Shown here: in pieces, positions 24,819-36,307 of the stretch
How the letters are laid out: every line of letters begins with the position of its first letter
Position numbering within the stretch: the stretch's first letter is position 1
NCBI GenBank assembly: GCA_009801085.1
Contig: VNWV01000006.1
Location: 2,294,001-2,358,000, forward strand
Direction of reading: 5' to 3'
Length of the DNA: 64,000 nucleotides
DNA from: Lasiodiplodia sp. COLG20
Lineage: Eukaryota > Ascomycota > Dothideomycetes > Botryosphaeriales > Botryosphaeriaceae
Notes under the pieces: model-generated
Databases searched by the model: none
Told to the model about the DNA's origin: nothing
What the model saw: the letters and a program-made list of their open reading frames with translations, nothing else
Position numbers and translations under genes: made by a program

Positions 24819-25960
24819 AGAAGGGGGGTTCGTGTTGTGGGGATGCGTGAAACGGAGGTCAACCTTTTCGAGTGACACCTGATGTTAATACTGTGGACTA
24901 GACGGGTTAATAGATTGTAGATATGACATTGTATATACGCTCAAAATGAACTTTTATATACTTAACCAAACGCTTGCTGCAGACGAAGACTGCAGCCGTC
25001 CTTGCCCCAGCTCATATTCCCGGCTGCGATCATCGTTGTCATCGTGGCCGACGCCAATCGTTCTGCGATCAATAGTTATTTACTTCGGTGGCTATAGAAT
25101 GCTATATGCGCCGCAGGTGGAGGTGACTGACCAGGAAACATCTTTCGGTAGGTCGGTAGGCTGAGAGTGGGCTGATCGGCAACGCAAGGCTGAAAAGGAA
25201 GGCTGCGGCTGAGGCTGTGTAGTAAGCAAGGCATCACATCAGGCTCGCATCAGGCTAGGCAGATACATCGCCTGCATGCGCACGCCATTGAATGAGGGCT
25301 CGAACTTCAAACTTGCAAGCCATATTTATTTTGAGTAAAGTCACTGATATCTTCTCGACGCCCTGCTTTGTTGAAAATAGGGAGGTGCACCTCAGTTCTG
25401 GTAATCCTGCTCGCTCGAGTTTATGTACCGGATTCGAGTACTGATTCACTGAATCGCTGCAGTAGGAGCGCTCACACAAGCAAGTTGAGACCGACAGGAA
25501 CTTCCTATCTATTTACGAGGTTATGAGAGTCGGGATAAAAATGCGCGCGTAGCCAGGGTAGCGGCTGACATGCATGGAAGACGTAATCTAGACCCTTATC
25601 ATACCAAGGCTGAACTTTTCCACAGACCAGTAAGAAGTCGCAACGTGGCTCTGAATCCGCTTCGCGAGCTGAATGGCTGGGCGTACAAGGCGGAGACCCA
25701 CAGCCTCGGAGACAAAAACCTGTTCAGTCCCCACTCCAAAGGTTATTATGCAATGACAGCCTCCTCTACTCGGTCAGGATCCTTTCGTGTTTCTTAAAAG
25801 AGTGTTTGTTACTGCTGATGTTGAAACGATTCCTCTGAAAGCATACGTATGGTGATCCGTCTAACCTAAATTTGCCTTGTGGTAAAAGTCTCTCGCTGAC
25901 TGCAAGTGTTCTAGCCCCACAAGCAAATCTTGAGTCTGTGAATACTTAGTTGGACTTCTC
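24819..25960. other. Intergenic region (1.1 kb)
   Basis: No credible ORF. Around 25185-25260 there is a run of loosely repeated aggct/caggct words. The end of the stretch is the promoter of the HET-domain gene. Confidence 0.5.
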
Positions 25961-28508
25961 ATGCAGCAAGAGAGACTAGATTCTTCAACTCCGTACATTG
26001 TCACAATGACTTCCACAGTCCATGAGCCAACCTCACAGTGTTCGAGCAGGACATGCGTGTATTATCCAAAGATATACGGTGTTCAGCAAGGCTCCCGTAA
26101 AGAATTCCCAAAACCATCCGCAGAAATCTACGAGATGTTCTTCCCCGGCTCCTGCTCACAGTGCTCGACATTAAGAATTTCAATGGACGGGCTATGCCCT
26201 TTCTGTCACCACCTACGGCTTCAACACTTTTTCTATTGCCTACACGATCAGGAATTCCAGTTACAGCCGTGCTTAGTCTTGGGTCGCCTCGCAGATCTTC
26301 AACTACGCTCTGGTTGCACTTTTTGTACTTTTATCCTTCGGGCAGTGCAAAAGGGATCTCGACTCCCGTGCGTCAACGTTTATGGTCGCGATTTTGTCAT
26401 GCTATCATTACATCGGCTCCGCAGAGTCTCGAGTACAAAATTTGCTACTTCACCAAGCTATCTCAGGGATGCAGATGTTGAAGTATGGTGCAGTTCTCAA
26501 TATGAATGCATCAATCCATCTCTGATTCATGAGACTCGGTATCCTCCACCCAAGCTTTGTACACCAGTTTTTATACGTCAGAGAGAACCACAAGATGAGC
26601 CAAACATGATGGGCGAGATCGTGGATTGGCGGCGACTGAGAACTTGGATAAAAGAGTGCACAGACCAGCACATTCACGACGACCCCATTCATCCACCCGG
26701 AGAGAATGTCTTGGAAAATTTGCTTTTCATCGATGTTGAACAGGGTTGCATCGTGTATTCGTCAAGTTCATGCAACTATATCGCTCTCAGTTATGTTTGG
26801 GGCGACCATACAGCAGGGATGGTCCAGACGACGAAGCAATCAATTGACAGCTTGCGCCAAGTCGGTTCCTTACTGGGCCAAGGTATCCCTGCTACTATTC
26901 GGGATGCGATGATTACATGCCGCCTCCTTGGTGTACCATACCTATGGGTCGACCGATTCTGTATAGTGCAGGACGATGAAGTCCAAAAGCACGATCAAAT
27001 CCGCTCGATGGGCACGATATACTCCTGCGCGTTTCTCACGATTTGCGCCGCGGCAGGCGACAATGCTGATTACGGACTCCCTGGCGTCCAATTCAAACCA
27101 CGAAAGCAAGTTCGGCCTCGAACATTCGCTTTTGGTCTCGAGATGGTATCTACACGACCACATGATAATTCAACTTGGAGCTCGCGAGGGTGGACATATC
27201 AAGAGATGATTCTATCAAGACGGCGCCTCTTGTTCACGGATGAAGAGGTCTTTTTCGAATGCAATCAACAAGCCTCTGCTGAAGTCTCAACCCCGATAGA
27301 ACCTCCATCTCATTTTGTCTCTCTTGATGGGTGCGATACGAAGGTAGCAAATTATACGAACCATGTCGAGGGCTACTCAGGGCGTAGTCTTTCTTACGAG
27401 TCAGACGTTTACAACGCATTCGCCGGGATTTGTGGCAGCATTTATCCTTCGGACGATCTGATACATGGGCTTCCGACATCAGCATTTGATGAAGCACTTC
27501 TCTGGGAGCCTTTCAGTAGGTTGAACGATCACCGGTGGCCCCGCCAGATTCTTCGAAAGGGCCTCTATGTTCCCAGCTGGTCTTGGGCATCCGAGTTCGG
27601 GAATTGGGTAAGATACGGCGCAGACTTTGCACCCCTTGGGTCCTTCGCCAAATGGGCATTCGTGGAACAGCAAGATCGAATTCGGGTTATAGAGTCAGTC
27701 GACACCCCAATGCAATGGGGTTCATCCAGATTACGTTACGATCCTCGGCTCTATTTAGCACTCGCCTGGAGAGAACATGTTGTTGAAAGCGCCCCATCAT
27801 TCACGATCTGTTGGGACCGGCGCTTTAAAGAGATTGAGTCGCGTGTCATCAAAGGATGGCAAACGTACCTCGATTACTGGGAAGACGCTCATGGAGACGC
27901 TCGAATTGAGACACATGTTCAAACAAAACCGGTAGGAAGGTTAATTCTCCGGACATCAGTCGCCACTTTCAGACTTTCCGAAGCCCTGCCATGCGATGGC
28001 GGCCCCCGGTACAAGCATGTAGTATACGCCGACGGCAATTTTCCATGTGGCTGGATCACTCTACCTGATATCGCTATGGAGAAAGAAATGCAAATGTTCG
28101 GAAGAGGGAGAGTTCAACTGGTAGCGCTTTCATGCGCGCACTTCACAAGGCATCATATCAAAAAGCTTTTTAAGTATCATGATTATACAGAAAGAAGGGG
28201 GTTTGAGCGGTAAGGACATAATGTTGCATTTTTCGCTATAAGAGACTAACATTTACTTCAGTATTCTTAAACAGAGATCGTGGATGGAAAGGGCAATGGC
28301 AGATTCATTCAGCTCCCATGCAAGGTACATTACCCCCGAGACGACCTATTATGATTCCACAAACTCTCCGTTGGATCCACCGGCTGGAATAAGAGTCATG
28401 ATGATTAGCTGGCGAGGTGATGTTGCATACCGTGTAGGCCTTGGGATAGTGCTGTTGCGTCAGTGGAAGACGGGAAACCCAACGTTTGAAACAATCGTTC
28501 TCGAGTAG
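25961..28508 (+). CDS. HET-domain (heterokaryon incompatibility) protein
   Basis: Exons 25961-28209 and 28262-28508 (intron 52 bp, gtaagg...cag) give 831 aa. The N-terminal third has paired cysteines (CSQCSTL, CPFCHHLRL, CTFCTFILRA). The HET domain follows with its three blocks: YIALSYVWGD, PYLWVDRFCIVQDD and SSRGWTYQEMILSRRRLLFT. The second exon carries the typical C-terminal stretch MMISWRGDVAYRVGLGIV, supporting the splice over the unspliced stop at 28213. HET proteins trigger programmed cell death on non-self fusion or regulate growth; no partner gene is adjacent. The start is uncertain: ATG 25961 (MQQERLD) or the in-frame ATG at 26006 (MTSTVHEPT). Confidence 0.9.
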
Positions 28509-28985
28509 GAAGAGAGACAAGACGGTATTGCAATGGCGATTGTTTTTGTTTTATTAATTCACTGGGCATTAGATTGTTGATGAATGAATATTGGCGTACG
28601 CTGCAAATTGAACTTTTTTCTTGACCTTCCCATTCATGGTGCACAGCAGCGGAGAGCCTAGGTGGTTAAGCTTCTATTTTAGAACGCGCCTGCCCTTTCT
28701 GGAAGGATATCCGCTATCTGTATGGCTTTTGCATGAACCTGGTAGATCTCCTGTTTGTTTGGGACGAGAGCCTCGTGTTGCTCTGCAATACGAGGGATCT
28801 TGTGCAAATGAGGCAGGCAGCAAGAACAAATACTCCACAGCCATGAACTTGGTCAGGTTATCGCTCTGGTGCACTGTTACCCCACAATCGCCCATATAAT
28901 TGTGAGTATCTGTAGCGTGATGTCTTGTCATCAAACAATCGTTTTGTTGCGTTGCTACTTTCGTTTAGCCCTCGCTCGCTTGAAG
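28509..28985. other. Intergenic, promoter of the M43 protease gene
   Basis: 477 bp with no supported gene. The ORFs here on both strands lack features. Confidence 0.5.
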
Positions 28986-30175
28986 ATGCTCCCAAAAATC
29001 GCTTTTCAGGGCGGCCTCATGGCGCTGCTGGTACAAACAGCTGCAGCCCAAGTACGATGCGCCACTCCCGAACCCCCTAAAGAGCTGCTGGAGCATGCAG
29101 CGGAGATGAAAGCGCAAGAAAAGGCGATGAAAGCTGCCGGCATCCAGCAAGCCCGGGCTCCCATCACAATCAATGCTTGGTTCCACGTCATCGCTGCCTC
29201 TGACGCCGTTGAGGATGCCAACTTGACGGTAGAGTATTTTTTCCCAACTTTGAATCGGTATCATCTGATGTCGTAAAAGGATGAAATGCTCCAAAACCAA
29301 CTCGAGGTGCTCAACTCCAACTACGCGCCGCACGACATTCAGTTCAATCTTTCGGGAACAACGAGGACTATCAACAGCAGTTGGTCTGACAACACCGATA
29401 CGCTTGTCATGAAGACACAACTCCGGAAGGGCGATTATGCCACCCTCAACTTGTATTTCCAGAGGGTAAGCTGATACGACTTGAAATTTCCAATGGCCAC
29501 AGCTGACCGTTATGCAGAAACTCCCGGGTGACTCATCAGGGTAAGTGAAACAGAATGCCGTCTTTCGAAGGAGTTGCTCAACCGCGTTAGTTACTGCACC
29601 TTCCCCGGAATCGTTGAAGAGGGGACGCTAGACTTCTTCAACGACGGCTGCGTGATTGACGCCCAGACCGTTCCTGGAGGCAGCAAAGTCCCGTTCAACG
29701 AGGGGAAAACAGCCACCCATGAGGTAAGGGGTCCTTGAATCTGTTACGTTACAGCGTTGCATTTATGTCTAACCACGGGTTCGCAGGTCGGCCACTGGTT
29801 TGGTGAGTCCCTCCGTTGTTCCTTCGCAACATTGTGGCTGGAGAGTGGCTGACGCAGGAATCCTTCCCAGGCCTCTACCACACATTCCAAGGCGGCTGCA
29901 ACGGCGGCGACGGTATCGACGATACGCCAGCTCAGCAGAGCTACAGCGAGGGCTGTCCCGTTGGTAGGGACTCGTGTCCGGATCTGCCTGGATTGGACCC
30001 GATTCACAACTACATGGACTATTCAGATGAGTGAGCTGTCCCCGCGTTACCGATTGCGTTCGAACTTTCTAACACTCGGCTTAGCGCTTGCTATGAAGAA
30101 TTCACTCCTGATCAAGATGCTCGCATGCGGTCCAACTGGGACTACTATCGCGCGGCCGCGCAGAGCAGTGAGTAG
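28986..30175 (+). CDS. Secreted M43 (pappalysin-type) zinc metalloprotease
   Basis: Seven exons in phase: 28986-29228, 29280-29465, 29518-29540, 29591-29723, 29787-29802, 29871-30030, 30085-30175, giving 283 aa, the usual size of fungal MEP1-like proteases. The signal peptide covers about residues 1-21 ([10 protein letters not shown]). The core has the zinc motif HEVGHWFGLYH (HExxHxxGxxH) and the downstream Met-turn NYMDYSDDAC, plus conserved Cys pairs ([24 protein letters not shown]). It should be an extracellular endopeptidase. The zinc motif is divided among three exons, one only 16 bp (29787-29802), so automatic models are likely to miss it. The acceptor at 29871 rather than an upstream AG at 29856 is required for the FGLYH reading. 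Confidence 0.92.
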
Positions 30176-32266
30176 AAGGTTTGCGTGGCTGTGTACGTGA
30201 AACCAAGGGATCAAGGCAAGCGCAAGGTGCTTACCAAGCTATCAATAAGCAGGATCGGGCATGATTAGTTACTACGATTGGCTTAGTGTTGAACTTGACC
30301 GGACCGGGGAATCTTTTCAATTCTCTTTGGAACCCGCAAACCTTAATTCGGATAAGCAAAATAAGCGGCTGAACATGCTCCGAAAGTAGCAGTCTAGACC
30401 CCGCACTGCATGCAAGCGCACATCATGCTTATTATGACCCCGATGGTAAATCGGTAATGCAGCCCATCACAGTAGCACCAAGGATACTTGGAAAGTCAAA
30501 CGGGAACTCGTGACTAATGAAATCCATGAATCACATGTCCTCTGGAGTAGTTGTACATATAGCGTTTCATAGGAATGTGCAAAATGGATATGCTGGTCAC
30601 AGCCATCTTCTCTGCTGACACTGCAGAGCTGACTTTAAACTTTATCAAAGGAACAGTGAGCGACCCCGCCTGGAAAGGATTTGCCCCGAAAATTCGTCTA
30701 GCGGAGGCTCAGCAGACAGAGCAATCCACCAATCGCGTCCACCTCAGGTAGGACCTCTTCACCGGAGTGATGGGAAGTAGATCTGTAAGGGAACATGACA
30801 AGCCTGACCACTGGTCCAGGCCCTCCGGTGCGGCAAATAAGCGCAGAAACTTGCATACGGCCGCTGTAGGAGAGTATTCTCTACAAGTAGAACTAGTAAG
30901 ACAGTGGAAGAAGTTCTGGTGTGGGTAAACTTACCCGGGATTGATCTTCTGTTTGAGGAACGATTAGCTGGCTGTGGTATTGAATAGATGGTGAGCCCTA
31001 AGTTCGGGTGGGAGGAGTATGTCTCACCGCTGAGAAAGTTATTGACCGGCGTGATCGGTCACTGCATCCTACGGACTGCACGTGAAGCCAAGCGTGCCGC
31101 GATTGGTTGCAAGGATTCTGAACCAGAGCGGGTTGATCATGTCGGCGATTTTGCGCACCGTGCGGTGCTCGTGTCAACATCTGGGACAGGGCGGCGGCAG
31201 TGAAGATAGCAGCAGTGGAAATTATGAGAAGTTCATGTTTGAAGTCATGAGTTGGTGCTTTCTTGAATTTGGGGGATGGATTGACCATTGAGATAACGAG
31301 GCTGCAAGGGCCGGCAGAGCGGAATGCATCTATGAATGTGTAGCAGCTTGTGATCGCGGTGCGGGGTGAGATAATTTCCAACTTGCATGAGATCTACTAC
31401 CACGAGTGTCTCCGCAGGCTCTCATGGGGGAGAGATGTGCACTGTGGGGGCTCAACCAAAGCAACTAGTGCTTACAAGAGCAAGAACTGCACAGCTCTGT
31501 ATATGTGTGACCCGTGGTTGTTCCGGAATATACAGCTGAACGACTACTTCCTGCTTCAGTTGACACATCAATTGCTTGCTTGACGATTTTTAAATGAGCA
31601 AGTTAGGAGGATCCATTCCGCCTAGTAAATAACGGGCTGAACCTCGAAACTAATGCAAATGCACATTAAGCTTGTTGATACTCCTGGCTTGAATTGGGAA
31701 ATGAAACAGATATGCATTCGTCACGTTGGTGTGGGTAAGCTCTATTGCGTCAAAAAGTGATTGATAACTAGAGAAGCTCATAAACTACTTGATGGAAAGC
31801 ACGGCTATAGTTTTTTTTTTTTTGTAGTTTTGTAGTAAACGAGTGAATGGAAAGGCCTCCATTTGCCACCCCCTCCAGTGGTTTTCACAAGGTTGATAGT
31901 AGCGGGTCCAGACCGTTGGCGACCGCTGTCCAAGCACTAAATCGGGATGTTGATAGTGCCGATACAGTAGCTTCTGCAAAACGATTAGCAAAATCAAGAA
32001 AGCATTCAATGCGGGTAAGCTTACGTGGATCCAACGGGACTTTAGATCCAAGCCACAGTTGACCGGTCGTGCTGGTGCAGCCAAGACGAAGCCGCCGTAG
32101 GAATATTACCAACCCCTCGCAAATAAATTGATTGGTTGATTGGGCGATTGGTCATGAAGACTGCACTGGTAGTTGAATGAATGAGGTGCCATCGGTGGCC
32201 GCGAATAAAACTGAATCGAACACCTCCCGAAACTGCTGCCCTGGAAGTTCGTGGTCTGGACCGTTA
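30176..32266. other. Gene-poor intergenic region (2.1 kb)
   Basis: No supported gene. A minus-strand frame at 30998-31381 encodes a 127-residue chain with one hydrophobic stretch but no recognisable family, so I leave it unannotated. A poly-T run lies at about 31811-31824. Confidence 0.5.
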
Positions 32267-32783
32267 TCACTTGCGGTCATCATCGTCGTTGTTGTCGTCG
32301 TCGTCGTTGTAGTCTTGCCTGCAGCGAACAGAGCTAATGAATGGTGCATGAAGTGTCATCCGACCTGCAGCAGTTCTCGCCACTGTCGTCGCAAAGACAG
32401 TCCTCTTCAACAAAAGGATCGCATCCATCGCCTCGCTTTCTACGAACAGAGCTGGAGTCGCCATCGTCACAGTCCTCGTCATCGTCATCACAGCAGTCCG
32501 GGTCGTCGTCATCGCATACATCTTGCCTCTTACGAACAGAGCTGGAGTCGTCGTCGTCGTCGCAGTCCGGATCATCGTCATCGCAACCATCATCGCAGTC
32601 GGGGTCGTCATCCGGACATTCTTCTTGCCTTCGATGAACAGGGTTGGGGGAGCCCTTCGGATCAAACAGAACTCCCCTTGGCTGCGCAGGGTTGAGGGAT
32701 GTTCCCTCTGGCTGGCCCCGAGGCAAAGCGACTAGGGGAGTGGCGCAGAAGAGCGCAGTGGCGATGATAGCGACAAACTTCAT
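32267..32783 (-). CDS. Secreted Asp/Cys-rich precursor with KEX2-type sites
   Basis: ATG at 32783 starts a signal peptide MKFVAIIATALFCATPLVA. The rest falls into segments separated by dibasic sites: VHRR, SSSVRKR and SSSVRRKR. Segments 2 and 3 begin Q-E-E-C and Q-D-V-C, repeat DDDDPDC units and end in the same DSSSV before the basic site; segment 4 begins GDGCDPF and has the most varied sequence. This is the layout of KEX2-processed repeat proteins, the precursors of some fungal cyclic peptides and of secreted peptides. Unspliced, the frame ends at 32334 (149 aa). A 46-bp GT-AG intron (32319-32364) would instead join to 32318-32267 and end in an Asp/Asn-rich tail (QDYNDDDD...), 156 aa. I cannot decide between them; the donor gtcgga is weak. 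No tailoring enzyme (for example a UstY-like oxidase) is adjacent. Secretion is well supported, function unknown. Confidence 0.75.
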
Positions 32784-33374
32784 GTTGATGGAGATTGGAT
32801 TGTGTGTTGAGCAGTTGAAGGGTTGAATCGAGTATGTATGAGCGGATTGATGATTTTGGAAGGCTCAACAGGGCAATTTGCGAGTCTTTATATATGTAAA
32901 TTAGATAGTGATTGTGGTTAAGATGGTAGGTCAAGCATTAGAGGTAGATCTACTGGCTGACCAGTATTGCCTGGGCCGAAGGAATTGGGCATTGCGCCAC
33001 TCGTATGCAAGGCAGCTAGTGGCTTGTAGACTGGGACCGCGGGGCTGCATGTATAGTCTGTGGCTGTGTAGCTTCACCGACCGCATCCTTCTGGATCAAC
33101 ATGGCAATGTTTCTCCAATAACGCTTACCGAATACAGAAGCTTCAGTAATTACCATGCAGGAGACGTCTTGTATCAATCTCAAAATGCACAGGTCCGAAT
33201 TTGTAACGCTGTACAAAATCTGCGAAAGTTACTTGCTGCATTCGGACATTGGTTCAAAGTTCACGTAACGTCCATTGAGTATTTTTTTTTCTTTAACGAA
33301 AAAACGCTTCATCACCCATTCAGGGCTAACATCAGTACAATACCCTGAGGGAGCAGTATACACGTTTTTATCAG

Positions 33375-33615
33375 GAGAACGTAGAGGTTGTTGGTGCAGG
33401 AATTGGAACGGCGGACGAGGTGAGAGTCCTTGGATTTGGCGTTGCATTGAGAGCTGGCCATGGCGCTGAGCAATGGTGATTGCCGGGGCGTGTATGGTTG
33501 CTAGGGATGCGTTATGAGGATATCTCCGAGCATGGTCCAGGAGCGGAATCGCTGGGCAAATGCGGCGTGCGGAGGTTCTGATTGGCTGTAAGAAATGTAC
33601 TCTGTCATTCGCATA
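33375..33615 (-). repeat. Dispersed repeat, copy 1
   Basis: On the minus strand this reads as a diverged copy of the sequences at 56160-56520 and 61320-61670. Shared blocks include agccaatcagaacctccgca, a block around caattgcccggcg (here catttgcccagcg), caaccatacacgcccc with gcaatcacca, and aattcctgcaccaacaa near the far end. It is probably a short non-autonomous transposon or LTR fragment. Boundaries are approximate. Confidence 0.75.
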
Positions 33616-33624
33616 CACGAAAAC

Positions 33625-33680
33625 CTTAAACCCGACTCCGAGGCCCTAAGCCCGACCCTGGGGAAGCTAAACCCGACCTC
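33625..33680 (+). repeat. Degenerate 20-21 bp tandem repeat (three units)
   Basis: The word ctaaacccgac occurs as cttaaacccgact, cctaagcccgacc and gctaaacccgacc at spacings of about 20 and 21 bp. Confidence 0.5.
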
Positions 33681-34830
33681 TTCCAACAATATGTTATTTG
33701 AATATCTATATTTTTCCTACAATATACATCTATAAACCTGTTTACTATTAAAGCAGTATGAAAACAAAAAAAACTGATTGTAATTTCGCTACAATTTTCT
33801 TCGTGAGTCTCATTTTGAGGTCCTTAATGGAATTAAGTTCCAACACTACGTGAATCGTGATGGTCCAGGGCGTCTCAATAGCATAAGGGAAAATGCAACA
33901 TCTAGTCTCCACCTTCATGTGTCCCCACACCGATATCGGTACCCGCACTCCTTTAGCCGTCCCGGTTGTACCGGTGGGATACGAACATATATGAATGACT
34001 GAGTTGTATTCACGGAGCGCTCCCTGCAGCCGATCGCAGATGATGCAATCTAATAACTCTATTACGACAGCTGAGTCTATCTCTACCACTTCAAATACTA
34101 CAAACATGGTATACCAATGTAAATCTTGAATGGTTACTATCCTCTCATCTATGGAAAATCATCGGTGTTGACTACGATCGGTCTTCTTAATTGCAAGTTA
34201 CTCCAGCTTTGTCAAGAAAGAATCTGAAATGTCAAACGCTGTGGTCCTTTCCGATTATTTTTATGTAAAATTGGCTCACTTCATAAAAAGTCCTACGATT
34301 TCTCAAAATTACTCCCCTGCCTTACTCTCGCCTTCCTCGGCTGAACTTTCCTCTCTTTGCGGCATTTTTCCTCTATAAGGCCCCCCTTGTGGCTGTGTAT
34401 TTGACGAGCGTTTCGCCTTTTGCGGGGGCGTTTAGCATGTGGCTCTTTCGGCTGTAGGCATTCTCGATCCTGACGATTATTGGGGTTCTTTTTGGAGCAA
34501 CGCGGTTGACCATGGATAGTGGCATTCGTCTGATATTCACAATTCTCAACAGTTTGTGATTAGCTTGGAGGATAAATCATCTGAAGAGGTTTGGCGAGAG
34601 GCCTCCAATCTTTGTCTTTGTTCCAATAATCAACATCCAATGCCGGCATTTTGAGGTAAAGTGGAGTCAACTGACTTTGTAGTCTTCGTGAAGTAGTACA
34701 TTTCGTGATGCTACTAATAGTATGTAAATCTGAGCCAGCCTCTGGCGCATTACATAAGACATGCCAATGGTCATGATTACACTTTGTGCCATCTGTTTTT
34801 CGAAAGAAACCTCTTGCCTTGAACGGCCCA

Positions 34831-36307
34831 TCAAAGCTTCGCGTTCCAAGCCGCACGATCGGCACTTGGCAAAGGCTTGTCCTGCCCATCCCAGAAGAGC
34901 GGGCAGAGCTGGAACCATTTTTCTCTGCTGCAGTAGACATGCACTGACCTCTTATGACCGAGGTCGACGTACTTGAGAATGCTCAAACCATGGGCGTTCT
35001 CATATGAGAGGACGGTTCCGTTGGTGGCTTTAGGCTCACCCACAACGCACGGCGTCCTCGGTTCATCCAAGAAAATATAGTGGATGACGCCGGACCACCA
35101 CGCATTCACTCTATGCGAGCCGCGGAACGTCGCATCACCGACGAGCGAGTGTCGTCCTCTATCGTAATCGCCAGCGTCGTAATGCGCGCCGTAATGATCC
35201 TCCTACAACCACGAGTCAGCACTGAACACAGCAACCTACCAGGGATACCCTTACCTTCGCCCAATACACCTCAAAATACGAAAACGGCGTCTCATCAAAC
35301 CTCCCAAACAAACACAACACATGCTTATCCTCATGCAACCGCCGCAAGTACTCCCGATGCTCGTCCACCGTCCCCGTCTCATTCCACCCCCGCGCCACCC
35401 TCGGATCGTTCTGCCACGCGTGAAACAGCGCCAAGTGCCCTTCGTCCCGCCAGTCCACGGCCACGAGCGAGAAGTGCTCGTCCAGGTGCGGTATGTACCG
35501 GCTGTACACGACTGACCCCGGCGCCGGCTTCGTGGGCCGCACCGGGTGCCGGCTGTACACCCGCTCCCGCGGGAACTTCATCGAGAACTCGTAGTCCTGT
35601 GGCAGCGGCGGGTACGCGCTGGCTGGCCGCCGCACCGTTGCGCCGTCCGTGCCCGAGCCGAGGGCCCAGATTGGTCGTGGGCCGAGCGGGCTGCCGGCGC
35701 CTTGCCAGAAGGCGGCGCGGCGGATGATCAGTTCGTCGGAGGAAGGCGTGGACGTGTCTTCGTTGCCGGCGGCGGTCCAGGGGCGGGGGTGTGGCAGCGC
35801 GAGGCCGGTGTGGAGGAGTTCGGCGCGCAGGACGGCGGCGTCGGGGCCGAGGAGGGTGGCGCGGAGTTGTTCTTGCGTGGGGTAGATGACGAAGAGGGCG
35901 TGGATGGCGTTCCAGAGCTGGGCTAGGGTGGGTGCTGCCGCCGCCGTTGATGGCGGTGGTGATAATGCGTCGGCGTCATCGCTGAGGGGGGAGGAGGTGG
36001 TGGATGAGGTGGTGGAGGAGGAGGCGGTCCACCGGAAGGCGGTGACGGCGCTGCGGCGTGCTCGTGCCCATGGGCTGTTGTCGCTGTCTGCGGGCAGCTG
36101 ATCGCGCGGCTCGTGCCATAGATCGTCGAAGGTGAGGTGGGTGGAGTGAAGGGGCTCCGGGAGGGGCTTTCCGCCCGGTTTTTGGGTTGCCGACTTGACC
36201 AGCCTCAGTGCGCGGGGGGAAGAGCCGGGGACAACCTGGACTTGGTAGGCGGTGAGGAAGGGGTGCGGGAGCTTGATGACGAAGTTGGCGGCTGGTGATT
36301 CCGCCAT
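34831..36307 (-). CDS. sidF: SidF-type N5-hydroxyornithine acyltransferase (anhydromevalonyl transferase)
   Basis: Exons 36307-35255 and 35202-34831 (intron 52 bp, phase 0) give 474 aa, close to known SidF proteins (about 460). The C-terminal half is the MbtK/IucB-like acyltransferase domain of the GNAT fold: [55 protein letters not shown], then [18 protein letters not shown]. SidF moves an anhydromevalonyl group from CoA to N5-hydroxyornithine, the hydroxamate building block. The protein ends NAKL, a PTS1 tripeptide, and SidF of Aspergillus is peroxisomal. The N-terminal half has a Ser/Thr/Pro-rich insert around residues 95-130. It is divergent from the sidH-like gene with 530 bp between starts. 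The alternative, an acetyl or other acyl transferase of the same fold (SidL type), is less likely next to sidH. Confidence 0.87.

Larger units (their letters stand above)
32784..34830. other. Gene-poor, partly AT-rich region carrying a dispersed-repeat copy
   Basis: Holds the repeat copy at 33375-33615 and the short degenerate tandem repeat at 33625-33680 (listed separately). About 33690-34400 is AT-rich. ORFs here (for example 33748-34107 minus and 32908-33348 plus) show no family signal. The 3' flank of the acyltransferase gene occupies the right end. Confidence 0.5.

Noticed and set aside
24042..24878. Minus-strand 278-codon frame opposite the RTA1-like gene
   Set aside because: His/Pro/Arg-rich shadow frame; the plus strand has the clear RTA1 signature and a phase-consistent intron.
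30998..31381. Possible gene on the minus strand (127 codons)
   Set aside because: No family features beyond one hydrophobic stretch, and unsupported start context.
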